The notes: a model not told the origin generated them from the sequence alone. DNA of 64,000 bases from Aphrocallistes beatrix (GCA_963281255.1 OY725505.1:2728001-2792000); one strand, 5' to 3'; counted from the stretch's first letter, positions 1 to 15,797 are shown. Numbers and translations: made by a program.

Positions 1-1487
<1,487 letters not shown>

Positions 1488-2942
1488 ATTTTCACTCGGA
1501 CCGGTATTTTCTAATCTGCGCAACCTTCAAGCATTCACTTTTAAAAGCTAGATTTCACTTCTATCGATACGATGTCAGCTCATTATTCATGCATGTGTGT
1601 ATATCTTGAAGGCTACTATCTCTGTATATATAGTTCTCGCATATAATTTGACCTCTAGATACGTAGGAATGTTTGGTGTCATATTCTCACCGTAAAATTC
1701 ACTTAATAGTTTTATACTACTAATTTATATGCTATTGTTTACACACATACATTTTTTATAATTGAGACCTTGAATTAGAATGTTCACTTATAATTGTACC
1801 TTTATTGTTAGTTCGTGGTTATATTTATGAGGTCTAAATAAAATGTTCTCTTATATTTCAGTCAGAATTTTGTTAATTAATTAAGGGGTAATGAACAATA
1901 GTATGGCATAATTTTGTCACGCATCTTGAAAGTTTGACAAATGGGTGATTGAGTATATTTGTCAAAATAGATCTTGCTTTCACAGAGTAGAAACGGCTTT
2001 GATGATTTTCTTTGGCTAGTAAGGAGTGCGAAGATATAAATCATTGATAGTTTCGTCACAGTTAAATGACTTGGATCATATGAATTCATAATTAGTATTT
2101 TAAAATACATAGATGTGGTTATGACAAACTATGCTCCTCACATGATTGTGATGACTAGCTAAACGAAAAAGATCACCAATGCGTTAAAAACTAATTCAAA
2201 CGCGATTATTTTATTTATAGTTTTCGAGGAAATTTCATGTATATTTGAATTCCTATCATTCAGTTGTTCTAAGAATAGAATTGAAAGATCACATAAACAA
2301 TGACAATTGGTAGAAAAAGATAAACACATTCTTTTCTAATCGTTACAGATTCTCTATCAATATCAAATACTTACAATTTGACGCGTAGAAATATTATTTA
2401 ATTGATCAATAATGTGCTATTGCACTATCTACCGATAACATTGTTGTCAGTATGACAGCTATGAAGGTAGCACTACGTGGGTAGTTCAAATTAAGTTCAG
2501 ATTATTCGAGCAGAAATTCGTTTTGTCTAATTAGCGCAATGATAAACCATTTGTAATAGATTATACCCAATAGAAAACTCAAATCTTTTCCTGATGTCTA
2601 CTTGAACAATTGCTACATAAATCTTCTCTAAGTATTCAATCTTTTCAAAGGCTTGAAAATAATCCAAACCGATTAACTTATTTCTACCTATTGTTTCCCA
2701 GTTAATTTATGTATTCGATCGCATCGTCCCAGCATATATTAACAGGCAATCGCGAATTAGTCGATATTTCAAGTGTTTAAGTAGCTACAGCGTTCACTGT
2801 GCATACGTAGGAATTTAGAATTTAATCAAAAGAATTTTAACCAGACTGCTCGTCTGTTATTTTAAATTGATAGTTAAATTACTACTAGAATTGATAAAGT
2901 ATTGTTCAGAATTGCCATTTGAAAACTTGATTATATAGAATA
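1488..2942. other. 3' UTR and intergenic DNA, no gene seen
   Basis: AT-rich sequence after the zinc-finger stop. I see no exon, RNA gene or terminal inverted repeat before the MITE that starts at 2943. Confidence 0.5.
1837..1842 (+). other. Candidate poly(A) signal of the zinc-finger gene
   Basis: AATAAA in the AT-rich sequence about 350 bp after the stop codon, on the same strand. It is one plausible 3' end. The motif is common in such AT-rich DNA, so it is only a candidate. Confidence 0.35.
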
Positions 2943-3131
2943 CAGTCGACTCCGCTTAATAGGGTCACATCGGTCAGGGGATATTTTGACCCGATTAAGC
3001 GGAGAACTCTATTAACCGAAAATATTTTTGTATTAACCTCTATGTGTGAGAGCTATTCCGGTCCTGCCAAAAGTGTCCCGATTAAGCGGCTGACCCATTT
3101 AAACAGTGACCCTATTAAGCGGAGTCGACTG
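2943..3131. mobile_element. pogo/Tigger-type MITE (TA target duplication)
   Basis: A 189-bp element bounded by CAGTCGACTCCGCTTAATAG and its inverse, flanked by TA on both sides. No coding capacity. CAGT ends with a TA duplication are typical of pogo-like (Tc1/mariner superfamily) non-autonomous elements. The interior repeats CCCGATTAAGCGG-like words. Confidence 0.85.
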
Positions 3132-5500
3132 TATATCTAATAAATAATATGTTCAGTTTTGGTGCTTATTTTATTATTTATTATTATTAACTATTTCTAG
3201 TAATTGTAAATTTATCAAATATAAAAACAGAAATAATTCTTCTCAGCCTTAATTCACTGAATTTTGGTGTACCTCTCTCTCTAAAAGGAGACAATCTATG
3301 CTCTCATCAGAGTTCAAACTTGGGTCTAGTTATCAACGACGAACGAATATTTATGTGATGAAACACGAAATGTTCTGAATATTTACAACTATGATCTAAC
3401 TCGTTGATTGTAATAACTAACTTAATTCTAGGTAACGACATTGCCAACAACTTGATACTTGAGTCCAAAAGTCCATAGGTTTGTATTTGCATTAATTTTG
3501 AGGCGCCATTGTAACAAAATGCTATCTTAATCTCAATCAAAATTCACTGGAAATTAGTAATGCTAATTTATTGAATTTGATTCAGCTAAACAACGGAAGG
3601 AATCTTGCGGCCATATCATACAAAGCATTTAATGACATCATAATAGTCGCCTGTCAAATTAAAACCATGTGATTGAGAGATAGTACCATTGAGAGCCACC
3701 AAACAATTAACTCTGTCATGCTTGATAAAGGGTGCATGGACTCCATTATGCCAGTAGATTGATACGTGCACATGTCCATGCATAAGACTGGCATGTGGCA
3801 AGGAGTTGTTTCGCTAAAGTTTTACGCGCACTTTTATGAGTTTCGAACAAGTCATAATGTGATACTATAATTGGAAATTAGATCGGGATCAATCATAAAG
3901 TGTAGCAAATATTATGGATAATTTTTTGGCTCAACATAAATGTTGAATTATCAGCACATCGCACATTGTAGTGAAGCAGTTGGAGTAAGCACTTATGCAA
4001 CAATAAAAATTACCTTCCAACTCAAATTTGAAAAGTAATATTACTGTAATTTCCCAGTAGAACAGTTAAGAATAAATAGTACACAAAATATTAGTCACGA
4101 AGAATAAAATGAGTTAAAAAATTTTTGTGTGCAATTAAATTTTTTTTTGTTCTGACTACACAGCAATAAATTTACCCTGTACACGCAGAATACGAACTTA
4201 AAATCGTGTGCATAGAAATGTCAATAATTTGTAAGAATCAGAAACAAGTAATTATACAAATTTTAAGAATTGACATTCTTAGCTGTCCAATATTGGAATC
4301 AGAATTTCAGATAACATAGAATGGATTTGGCTGTCACATTCTACATTTCTACAGCACCAAATAAGGCAAAATAAGAAAGAGAGATATTATGGCAAACTAA
4401 TCAGATAACTACAGCGTAGTAGAGATATCAGGACTGATTCTGCATTTTAACAATAAGTTATGGTTGAATTCAGAGGCTTCAAGCGACTTTTGCGTGCCAT
4501 TCTCAAGCTTAGACGGATTTACGTTGTCAAGTAATGCTCAAGTTGATGAGTCAAGTAGGAAAAGTAATCATGAATGGAATAATTAGGAAGAATGAACCTG
4601 GAATTAACAACAGGGATATATATAACATATCAAGATCATGAGAATAATGATAATATCTCATATTTACACGACAAATGTATTATTCATTCATTGTAACTGT
4701 CATATTTATCTTGACTCCTTCCCATCACAATATACATTGCAATTACGTAGGCTGCAATATGTCGTGAAGCGTGATGTAACTGTGTTCTACTGGCATTACT
4801 GCATATTTTCAGAGTAGTGTGACACATTCACGTGATGCTGTAACTATACAGTCTAGCTTTACTTGTATGTAGAGTTATAACAGTAGCATATTGGGGAAAC
4901 CTGAAATATCATCAGTCAGATGATGAAGATTGGACAATTTGGCTATTCAAACGATTTAATAGAAAATATTATGTAAAGATGAGAATTCAATGAATAATGG
5001 ATACACAATGCAAATAGCAGTTCTTCCTGAAAAGTTGCTTTTCTCTCTGCATGCATTTCAATGAAATAATATTAGTACAAATTTACTTTGAATAATATTA
5101 AGAAAAGATTAGTGCTTGAGAGTTTAGATTATGTTTATCAGATCCTTCGAAAGTAAAATAGAAAATTATAAGATGCACTTTCCTTTTTTCATGATTTCCT
5201 AAAGGTTTTGCAATCCAGGTCTCCCTATTTGCTATTTACTCAATATGAATATCAGAAAAGACGTACTCGTAAGTGAAATGGAAAATGAATAACCGAAATG
5301 CGTCTTAACTGAACATTTATGATTATTAGATGAGAGGAAATATAATCCGTGATTCGAGAAAAAATACGTCTTAACTGAGTGTACGTACTAATAGCTGAGT
5401 TCTACTGTATATTAGATCGAAAGAACTCATTGAGATACTAATAGTCAGCTATATATGGCGTAAAACAGTTAATTTACTGATAAAGAAATGAGAAGGTTTT
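3132..5500. other. Intergenic DNA, no gene seen
   Basis: AT-rich with only short chance open frames. At about 5256-5408 there are broken pieces (GTCTTAACTGA, ACGTACTAATAG, GTTCTACTG) related to the MITE that follows at 5501. Confidence 0.45.
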
Positions 5501-5688
5501 CAGTAGAACTCGGTTAGTAACGTACTCGGATAATACGTTCTTCGGTTTAGTACGTACTCATTTATCTGAACCAAAATCCATCTATAATATAGATTTCTAT
5601 GTTGTACAAACTCGGCTAGTACGTACTTACGGATAGTACGAACTAATAATTCCTTCCCGAAGGGGTACGTCTTATCCGAGTTCTACTG
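5501..5688. mobile_element. pogo-type MITE
   Basis: A 188-bp element between CAGTAGAACTCGG and CCGAGTTCTACTG, with internal ACGTACT/AGTACGT repeats. TA follows the right end. The left flank has lost a clear TA. Confidence 0.65.
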
Positions 5689-8319
5689 TATTTGTTTCCA
5701 TATACGGTATCGTAGAAAGATTGAATTCCTCAAGGCATCCAAATGAAAACCTATTTGATATCGTATCATTTTGAAAAATAGTTGTACACAGATATATTTT
5801 CCTTTGATCACTGATCCCTCCTGATTTCTTGTAGATACAAGTCTCAAAGTTCAGTTTCAATGGAGTTTCCATGCTTTTAGTATTGAAGGTTTCAAAATTG
5901 GATTACTCATGTTACATTAGTAATTAGTTTGATGCAGCAATTCACTATTCCCTGGAATAAACAGAACCATTCAAATTCGTAATTGAATTGAGATTACTTT
6001 GGGGAATCCTTGTACATATGTCACAGTTTATATGCCAATTCTCGCGAATTTTGGATGTTGAGATAAAAGTATTAGAGAGTTTGATTCCTATTCAAAGGAG
6101 CCAGAAAATGAGTAACATGCGGATGTGTGTGGATTCAATTGAGTTTGCATTCGTCATTTAGTACTTAATTGTCATTAATTAGAAATACTTTTATAAATAG
6201 TATTGAGAAACGGTGCTGCCATGGCCCGGTACTCTATAGTTACTTCATGTCACTGTACTCTTAGGTAAGAGTATGGAAATAGAATCTATTTTTATCTCAC
6301 GTAGAAGTAAGCGAATATGAAAGTTGCATGATAGTAATCACTTTTTGATAATACTTCTTCGAATTCAGCTATTTTCGGACTACTAATGGAATTCATATAT
6401 TTCTCAATAATTGAGTCAAATGAAACATTTCCAATAAAATTGAGTACAGACAATAAAATATAATTCAAGATATTATGCGTATGCGTTTTGTAGACACGTG
6501 AAAATGAAGTGTTAAGTAAAGAGATAGTTATACTTTTCTTATAAAAAGTGCAGATAAATTGGAAGCATGGACGTCAATCTTCCAGGTTATATCACTTCTA
6601 TAGAAAGTTTAATCACTTCAATTTAAACCTAATCTCTTTTTGGTCAGAAATATTTCTAATTACACATTAAACAATGTTCTACTGTAAGTAATAACAGTGA
6701 GCGATTAGAGGTGGAATTTCTATGATTTGACAATGAGAGCATGATATCTGTATTTCGAGTAATTCTCGGGTCACTTTGTCTGGTTTAATAGCCGAGACGC
6801 ACTTATGTCTACGAAATAATAAGATAATACAATTCGCGGATTTTCGCGGAACAAAAGTAGAACAGGACATCATCTCTTTGATAAGGTTATCGGTAGTGTG
6901 AGGATTGTAATTATCCCTACATGTTGATTGTAGTTACGTGTTAACATCATAATAGCAGGAGAGATTGTAAACCTTGTGATTCAAGGAAATATACATACAT
7001 CGTATAAATTCCGTGGGGATCATAACCCATGAACTGGGATAGATTAGTGTTGTCTGAAAATGAAATCTGTACGTATTAGTCTCCAATGGATTAATAAGCA
7101 ATATATTTGCGATTCAAATATCAGAATTAAACAATATGAGTTACTACATTATTGTGTGAAGAATAAATGGGAATTTTAAGTCAATTAAATCGAATACCTC
7201 AATCATATGTGTTGAATTTTTATTTACGTGTAATATTTACTTTATAGAAAGAGTTGGGGAATTCATTCATTGGGTGTGTGGCCAAACCTTAGAATATATT
7301 CTTTAAAGTTATTAGAAAAATTGTAAAGAATATTAAAGAAGCAGAACAAATTCTAAATTTTCTCAATTTATTTACAAACTTCCTAAAATGGTTTGTAGTT
7401 TATCTCAAATTATTAGGTTTGAATTAAGTCCCAATTTTACAATATTCTCCGAATTGCTAGAAGTGTCTGTCCATCAATGTAAGAAGCATGATACTAATTC
7501 ATATACAATAATTGAAATTTAATTTAGAATATTTTATCGTACAAAAATTAATTGTCTTCTCATTATAATTTAAACTTATTGAAGAGAGAGAAGTCTTTTT
7601 TTTACATTTTTCTTTCATTTTGAGTCGCAGAAGGTTTCTCACCTGAGATCCGGATGGAGGCAATTAGAATTCACTGCTCACAAAGCATTAAAACCCTAAA
7701 TGACTTCTTCGAAAACATTGTAGTAAGGAAGAAGACCACATAAAAGTATCGGACTAATCATCGGCAACCTCAGTACAATCCTTAGAAATCTTTCTCCCCA
7801 AACAATACGGCCTCTTTCCCACATTACACTAACATTAACATGTTCAGAAGATGAGTGTTTTGTGGTTTGTGGTAATACTACATATCAGTTTTATCAATTA
7901 GATGAACGATAACATATTTATTATTAGGTTTCACCAATAGAATATTTACACTCATACACTTCTGTTCTATCAAGTCTAGAAACCAAGGATAGAGAACAAG
8001 GATAGAATCATTGCTGTATGGGAAATTTAAAAGAGTGCGATATTATTATAATTTAAAAACAAATATTGGATCAATTTATATTAAATATGAATTCCTTCAT
8101 CGAAGGAAATGTTTAGAAAATAAGTACATGGATGAAATTAATTAATTAATACAGTAAAATCTTAATTTCATAGTATTAAATGATTGATTCTGAAATTAGA
8201 AGAAATAAGCTGCGAGTTTTGTAGCAACTTATTGAATACACAAATTAATTTATCTGATTATTAATCTTTGAACTAACAGCTTGGATTTTTTGAGACAAAG
8301 TAAATATACTTGTCAGTAC
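5689..8319. other. Intergenic DNA, no gene seen
   Basis: About 2.6 kb of AT-rich sequence without a supportable exon, RNA gene or element boundary. Confidence 0.45.
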
Positions 8320-8660
8320 CAGGGTTGGATCTCACCCTGGATCTCAGAGGGGCTAAGAAGGTATATAATATTTTCATGGGGGTGCTGGATCCCCTTGAGG
8401 GGTGGATACTGCAGGGCTGGATAGACTTCCGAACCTCAGAGGGGGCTAACCCCCCACCCTTGAGGGGGTGACTTAGGGGTGGCGCCAGGAATTCCCCGAC
8501 AGGGGGTGAGATTAGAGTGTCTTTTATAAATTTCTTCTAATTCTTTCCCCGACAGATTATAAAATTTCCTCCGATAGGGGGCTAGCGTTCCCCAATGGGG
8601 GGGGCTGTAGTTCCCCCCGCCCCCCCTGGCGCCACCCATGGGTGACTAGATGCAATCCTG
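8320..8660. mobile_element. hAT-type MITE (8-bp target duplication)
   Basis: A 341-bp GC-rich element with imperfect inverted ends CAGGGTTGGATCT / AGATGCAATCCTG. It is flanked by GTCAGTAC (8312-8319) and GTCAGTAT (8661-8668), an 8-bp duplication with one change. The interior is rich in C and G runs and codes for nothing credible. Confidence 0.75.
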
Positions 8661-9556
8661 GTCAGTATCCTGAAAGTAGAACTGTAGAGTTGCAGCATCA
8701 CACTGCAAGATCAGTGGTACATATATATGCAACATGTATCAACTACGGATTCTATTAGATATCTATTCACAATGATTCTGATTTTTAAAATCAGTTCTTT
8801 GCTTTCTAACCCATTGCACTGTGCTAAAATTGCAAAAAATAAGGAATCCTATATTTATATAGAAATGTATAAAATTATTTCCTAATATATACATGATATG
8901 TGAAAGTATGTAATACTAATCACTATTGCCGTGATGCCAGATGTTTTTGAGTGCAATCATAATCTGATTCTCAGAAAACAAAACTCAGTCAAAGGCTGGT
9001 GGCAATAATCTCCGAAGATAGTCAATGTAAATTTTAATCGAATTCTTGTAGCGATTCTTAAGTTGCAGCTGACTTAACAGCAGGAAAATGACCTACGTAT
9101 TTGATATTCTCTTAAAAGTATTAACCTTTCCCAAGCTTGTAAAAAGGTTAACTCACAGATAAGACTCAAACTGTAACTATAGTAACTATTGAGACTTAAA
9201 AATGGTGTAATTTACAATTCTGTTATTGTTTTAGATGCAAAATTCTGTAAACATAATTGGATGATGTCGACTTCTCTACTCAATCATGTTAGCCTTTTAT
9301 CCTTTAATTTTATCCAGTTTGACAGATGTAGCAGTTGTATATATTTTCCAGTGATTATAACTCTCATTCTAAATTATAAGTTTGTTCCAATCTAAGTATA
9401 TTAAGACTCAAAATGTACTACAGCTACGTATAAGGAAATAAATCTATAATATTCGCTATATTCTTCTTAATACATTATCAGTCCTATTCTTTTCATCTAA
9501 GTATTCTAAAAATGCAAAATTATTGCTAGAAATCCTTCAACACAGGAATCAAAATA
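8661..9556. other. Intergenic DNA, no gene seen
   Basis: AT-rich, without a supportable gene or element boundary. Confidence 0.4.
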
Positions 9557-9635
9557 CAGTAAATATTGGATATAGTGATAATTTGACCCAAAAGTTCCCT
9601 GTCCCCGGCAATATCACTATATCCAATATCTACTG
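9557..9635. mobile_element. Very short pogo-type MITE (79 bp)
   Basis: Begins CAGTAAATATTGGATATAG and ends with the near inverse CTATATCCAATATCTACTG, flanked by TA on both sides. Almost the whole element is terminal inverted repeat. Confidence 0.7.
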
Positions 9636-10434
9636 TAATAACATTGAAGTATCAATGGAAAATCTCCAAAGGACTAGTTAGCCTTTAGAAACATTAAAAA
9701 TGAAAATCGGAATGAGTTAAGAAAAAGTTGGCAGGATTAGTTTTGTTTTAGAGCATTAGTATTTTAGAATGAAACCACATATGATCTTCATTCGAGTACA
9801 AAAGCTTTCAAGAGATTCCCGAATAGTCCAATTAAAATTTTAACATTTAACTACTAAAAAGCATTTGTAGCATTTCGCCAGCTGTTTGAAGTTACGTATT
9901 TTGTAGTGCTGCTATGTCTATAAGTCTTTCGCGGGAAGAAATATTTAATCGCCCTAACCTAATTCTTCGCGATTCTATTAGAACTAGATTGCATCAGAAA
10001 TATTATCATGCAATTTGTACCTTTTGTCCAAATTTCACAGAACATCTGCCAATCTAAATACAAAATAACTGAATACAATACATTGAGAAAACATCTGAAA
10101 CCCTTCCAGATACAAATAACATTGTTTTTAGGTTTGAAATGGCTTTACTCACCCGAAAACAAGATCTCGAGTTTAGAATTAAATTATTCGGATTCTACTA
10201 GGAAAGCCTAGAGCGATGATTCATGGCTACATTCTTATAATTTTGGATTACGTGAATGCAAATGAATTAATCATGTATTTTAACATCTCGTAGTCTCCAT
10301 AAACAAGAAATTGAATAAGGAAATAGAATGTCCAAATAAACAAGTGGAACTTGACTTGGTTCATAACAACTTTTCGTATTTAGAAGGAAAGCAATATTAA
10401 AATAGTGTCGGAATTAATGGTTCATCGGATAGAG

Positions 10435-10530
10435 CAGTAGATATTGGGTATAGTGATATATTGGATATACTGATAATTTGACCAAAAAAATCTCTGCTCC
10501 TGGCACTATCACTATACCTTATATCTACTG
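10435..10530. mobile_element. Short pogo-type MITE (96 bp), sister of the 9557 element
   Basis: Starts CAGTAGATATTGGGTATAG and ends CTATACCTTATATCTACTG, followed by TA. It shares the ATTTGACC and CACTATAC core with the 79-bp element about 0.9 kb upstream and contains an extra internal repeat of the end sequence. Confidence 0.65.
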
Positions 10531-10873
10531 TATATAGTAAATCATTAATTCAAAGTTAAATATTGAGATGTACTATAATTTTTCCTTTTCCGCATAATTA
10601 TACATGTAATCTATGCTATAAATTGATCAAATTAGTTTCTTGGTTGTTGATACAAAAAGATAGATGGGAGAGAATTAAGAAATATGGAAAACTTTGTTTC
10701 TTTAGCTCCCTGTAGTTTTAAAAAAAGCAGATGCGCTGTTAAAGTGAAAATTTTTGAATGAATATGCTAATTTTTGATAATTATATTTAATTTACACAAG
10801 AGTTTGCTTGTTCGTGCGGTGCGTGGATAGTGAATGTTAATTAAATTGTAGGTTTAACATGCTTATGATGGAC

Positions 10874-11228
10874 CAGAGTTGCACGCGGGTCGACTTTTCT
10901 TATCGGCCCGCGGGCCGAATATAATAGTTTGCGGACTCCACGGGCCGGAAATCTTGGCAGGACTCCCGCGATGACAACCGAGACGATGTTTTTAATTGTC
11001 ACGAGGTACCAATTAAGGAATACTTACGTAAAGGAACTTTGTTAGTTTCCACTTATTTGTGTTTGCAGAAACTCACTCCCATAAAAGGATTCCCTAAGTG
11101 TAGTATACTTATTATGTTCATAGTTAGTAACTTACAAAGCGGGCCAAAAATATTTATGCGGGTCTCTTGCGGGCCGAATAATTTAATTGCGGGCCGCGGT
11201 TACAAATTTCGGCCCGCGTGCAACTCTG
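10874..11228. mobile_element. hAT-type MITE (exact 8-bp target duplication)
   Basis: A 355-bp element with ends CAGAGTTGCACGCGGG and its near inverse, flanked by TGATGGAC on both sides (10866-10873 and 11229-11236). The interior has repeated GCGGGCCGAA words. Confidence 0.88.
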
Positions 11229-11595
11229 TGATGGACACAGGAACTTGCGTGAACCGATCTATGAAATAAAAACGCCTGACAAAGTTGTGATCATTAACAT
11301 GACAACCTCGCGCCTGCCATTACACTGTATGTATCGGCCAGAATATTAAAGAAGTGTGCTCCAGAGAGCAGAGTTCAAGTTGTACAGTTCCATTAAAATA
11401 GTTAATAGGTTGGAGCGCACTGAATTATTTGTGAATTGCACATATGGGGATGCTTAAAGTTCTGCTTAGGAAGTAGTATAGGTAATTTCAAATTAGAAAT
11501 TAATTATAGAAATTTTAAAAAATTAAACCAAGGATATTAGTATTTGCTATCTTCTACCATAAAGATTGTGCAGATTGTGGGCAATGGGATTCACC

Positions 11596-11954
11596 CAGTG
11601 GCGGCTCTAGCAGTTCACCACAGGTGAGGCACTGGTGAGGCACAGCCTAATTGAGGTGAGGCCTGCGCCCCACCCAGAGGCGGTAACAGGAATTTCTAAC
11701 TCCGGGGTGCGACGGGGCCAAAGAAAGAAATCCGGGGCCCTTACCATGATTTGGCTTAGGTGATCGAATGAAATCCCACAAGCCGCAGAACCAAACTGAG
11801 GGCAAATGCCCCGAATGACCCCTCCCTGGGACCACCCCTGTCCCCACCCTGAGTTGAGGCCTGTGCCACATCTGAGGTAAGTTTTGTGCCTCACCTAAGA
11901 TGAGGCACAAATAAATTCTCCTGAGGCCTGTGCCTCACCCACGCGCCGCCACTG
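11596..11954. mobile_element. hAT-type MITE (exact 8-bp target duplication)
   Basis: A 359-bp element, CAGTGGCGGC ... GCCGCCACTG, flanked by GATTCACC on both sides (11588-11595, 11955-11962). The interior repeats GTGAGGCAC and GCCTCACC words. The two overlapping open frames inside it on the minus strand are not genes. Confidence 0.9.
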
Positions 11955-11962
11955 GATTCACC

Positions 11963-14139
11963 AATGTTAGCAATTCTTAAATCCCTCGAGTGGGTATTTG
12001 CTGATTTTTGTCTTAATACCAACGCAGTCTGGTTGGAATCTTCCAGGCAGTTACTTGCCCATATTCGCCAATACTGTAATTCGTAATTCCCAGCGTCCCA
12101 CCCTCATACGTGCCAACTTGGGCCATAATAAAAGTGTGATTCGGCGTTGAATTTAGCAGGACATGACGAGACGCAATAGAAAAGTAAAAGCGGGACATAA
12201 TAGAGAAATTTCATCTAAATTTAGACATTGGTGGAAATTTGCTCAATGGAAGAGTGAAAAAGGCGGTATGGTTGCCATGTATGCACCCCTTTTAAAATTT
12301 CGAAATTACTTTTGCAATAGATAGCCTATTATTGGTTTCTATACTTTATTTCTCTAACAAACTAAAGTCTCAACTAAATAGCAATATTATATGGGAAAAA
12401 CATAATATTTGGAAAGTATTTTTACCTCCCACTATATTTAGTACCGTTGTGAATCTAAAAACACCCATTGGAATAGTATCACCCTATTGAGAACTCTTAG
12501 CTTAAGATGTCATAAATTTGACAGATCAGATCCTATCATTTTGTGAATTAGAAGACTTGAAGTCTTTGGGCCATATCTGAAATAATTGAAACTTTAAAAT
12601 GCAATTTAGAAACAATTTACTGATGTAGCAATCATTATTTTTAGCATAAGGGCTAATTGGTCCTTCAGTTAATTGGATTCTCCCTGTAATAGAATGGAAC
12701 ATTCCAGTCGAAAGTTAACCAATTAGTAGGAATCACCAGTATTCCACTTTTAACAATTCCACACATTCAGGAATACTTATAATTCTCCAATCTTCGAATT
12801 CCAAACGACTCGCTTTATCACACTGGTGGGTAGCATATCTCGAAGATGAATTGCTGTGCATTCAAGTAAGGTTGATACCCAATACACGGGCAGCGATATA
12901 TTCAATTGAACCGAATATTATTGAGTGATTGTTGGTATTTGGTATTCGGTAAGAGAGCTTTTCATGAATACTGATATCAGGTTCGATCGGTTTCAACCTT
13001 GATTTGAGTAAAGTAAACATTGCAAGGATTTCATTTGGATAATCAGTACTTTTTGTAAAGATTGCTTTACTGTTTAGAGATTAAGTAAAAATAAATGTTG
13101 ATTTTCAATGAGTAAAACCTTTTTGTTGGTTGTGAAGAAGTATGAAAAATGACATACATTTTAAAATATCAATGTCTTTTTTATCCAATATAGTTCGGTT
13201 TTAATGAAAGTTCTGATTTTATTGGTAAATATTGTTTACTGTGTTGGATGAGGTTAGAATTATTTTTGCTATTTAATTTTAACGAAATGTGTCAAGTGAA
13301 ACCCGACTATTAAACTGATTACTGACCGTCACAACCAAACTAACTTTACATAAATATAAGTAAAATCAAACAAATTTTGTTAAAATCATCCGAATCAGCG
13401 CCTAACAGTTCGATGAAACAGATGGATTCACCGATGAAGGTTTCTACCTGCAAATCCTGTGACATGTATGAGTGATAGTATTGGCTTCTCCATTACTTTA
13501 TCTGTCTAAAATTCCCAACAAAGTGGTAGGTAAGTGTGATAGATAATAAAGTGGATAGAGGCAAGAATGTTTTTAAGAATATTGTTCTAGTAACCATTGT
13601 CCATCTGTCCAGATAAGCTATTGCGTAGCCAACAGGTATAGCTTCGAAATGTACTAACAACCTAATTAATCTGATACAATAATAACCCATTTCCCATCCT
13701 TTTTAATTAGCTTCTTGTTAATACGAACACGGATAAGACAGAACTCTGATTAAGAGTACTGTTCTCAAAATCTTCTGTTGATTTACATACGAATAACTAC
13801 TAGGTTCAGGGGCGTAACTACCATTGAGGTAGAGGAGGGAGGTGCCTTCTTGCTATTTCTGGCAGTCGTTCCTGTTCAAGGAAGAGACCTACTCTTTGAG
13901 GCATTTACCTCCTCGCAGATTCTAGTTATCCCTCTGAGATTAATACGAATTCCGGATAAGTGCAATTTTCGACCAAACCCTGATGTAGTTACTCATTGAA
14001 AGCCGACTGTTCCAGAAAGGTGTCTGTTTGTAATGCAATATAAACATGTCATTATCAATTTATTTCTGGTTTTACACTTGAAACTCTAACTTATTTGGAT
14101 TTTAAGAATTATAGCGTATTTATCTCAAATGTTCTAAAC
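11963..14139. other. Intergenic DNA; possible weak hAT-like relic at 13809-13937
   Basis: No gene is supportable. At about 13809 CAGGGGCGTAACTA faces TAGTTATCCCTCTG at about 13937, which look like degraded hAT ends, but no matching target duplication is visible. Confidence 0.35.
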
Positions 14140-14510
14140 CAGTGTTTCTCAAACTAATCTAGCACACCGCCCCCTAATCAGGATTTTAGTGTCGACACCG
14201 CCCCCTCCCCTTACTCATGATTCGTAAGCCATCAACAGTGTAATTATTGTATTAATTAGTCACGGGAAACCATTGACAGTGTGATTATTGTACTTTCTAG
14301 CTCTAACAACTACAGTGAATGTTGAAATTTGTTTCAAAGATTGACCATCAATATTCTGGAATACACATTTTTTTTTGAGGTTCAAATATCGTAGATGTAT
14401 TGCTAACAAAACACATTAGCGCCCCCCCAGCGCCCCCTTACATTATAGCGCCCCCCAACAACCTTTCAGCGCCCCATGGGGGGCTCTACGGCCCACTTTG
14501 AGAATCACTG
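14140..14510. mobile_element. hAT-type MITE (exact 8-bp target duplication)
   Basis: A 371-bp element with ends CAGTGTTTCTCAAACT and a near inverse ending GAGAATCACTG. TTCTAAAC flanks both sides (14132-14139, 14511-14518). The interior has GCGCCCCCC repeats. Confidence 0.9.
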
Positions 14511-14518
14511 TTCTAAAC

Positions 14519-15797
14519 AAAATAATACTTTAAAGGTGACAAAATCATAGTTACTGATGAATTTTCACAAGCTCTATACTAACCAAGGCTAAGTATAGAT
14601 CATTTCACTTTAAATACGAGTAATATGTTATTCTGATAAATTGAGTTATAGCTGTGAGGTAAATCAATCTATTGTAAAAGTTAGCATAATTTTGACCAAA
14701 CTCATCATAATAGAACACAAGTACGTATCTTGTACTGTGTGCGGACTCTTCTGATTTATTCCGTAGAGCATTCCATCAATGGACTGAATTCGATCTGTTA
14801 CTCTTGAGAAATAATTATTCCGAAAATTTAGAATATTTCAACAACAAAGTCTTAAAAATGAATGATAAAAGAATAACATTGTCTATAATTCTATGTAAAA
14901 CTACTAATATTGCTTCTCAAAAATAACAAACACCAGTTTACAAACAGTGACTTCACATCACACATAATGTCAGCAGGTTGATAATGCAGTCCAGCAATGA
15001 TAAAGTATAGTATGAGTAAGTTTTCTCACTTACTTCGCTTGCTATAAAACTTTGGGGTCATATTTATCATTTAAAATGGATTAATTAGTTAACATAATTG
15101 ATTTATTCAGACTGTGAGTCATTCAAAGTCTTTATGGAAATAACGTAACAATACTATCAGGGAAATTTGACAGCATACGGGTTTCATTCAGACAGTGACA
15201 GCATAAACTCTGATACTTTAATAACAAACACAATTAATTTGGTTTAAGAGGCAATTATGCTCCCATCTCATTCAGAAGATTACAGGAACGTCACAAGAAC
15301 AATGCTGTCAATTAAACTGTCTCTGAAAATATAGCCAGTATAGTATGGTAGCATATTACAAGATGCACGTTATTCCTTGTAGTTAGTCATATCATACTAT
15401 ACAATAGAAATATATAATTTCAAAATGTTTCAGTCGCGTAAATCGGAACCAAGCTTTAAGAATTTCCGAAACGATTTTCGGAAATTAACAAGCTATGTTT
15501 CTGTATTCTCTCATAAATAAGGTATTAAGATTCTGATTGGTACAGTTCCCTCTTGTTTTTACGAGTATTCAACTACTCAATTGCATCTGTAAAGGAACTG
15601 TAAAAACCTTAAAGTGTGTATAGAATTTCTAAAGAGTGGAGATAAGCTTTAAGTCGTGTTTTCTTACTCACTTGAAAATTTATATGATTGCAAAATAGCA
15701 TTATCTTAATCCCAATGTTGAAACATCGCGACCCCTCTCAGAATGTCTTATGTTTCTCAGATGATCATGCTGCTATGATATTTCTATTAGTTGTCCC
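14519..15797. other. Intergenic DNA, no gene seen
   Basis: AT-rich sequence with no supportable gene or element boundary. Confidence 0.4.

Noticed and set aside
11607-11910. Two overlapping minus-strand open frames of 95 and 87 codons
   Set aside because: Both lie wholly within the hAT MITE at 11596-11954.
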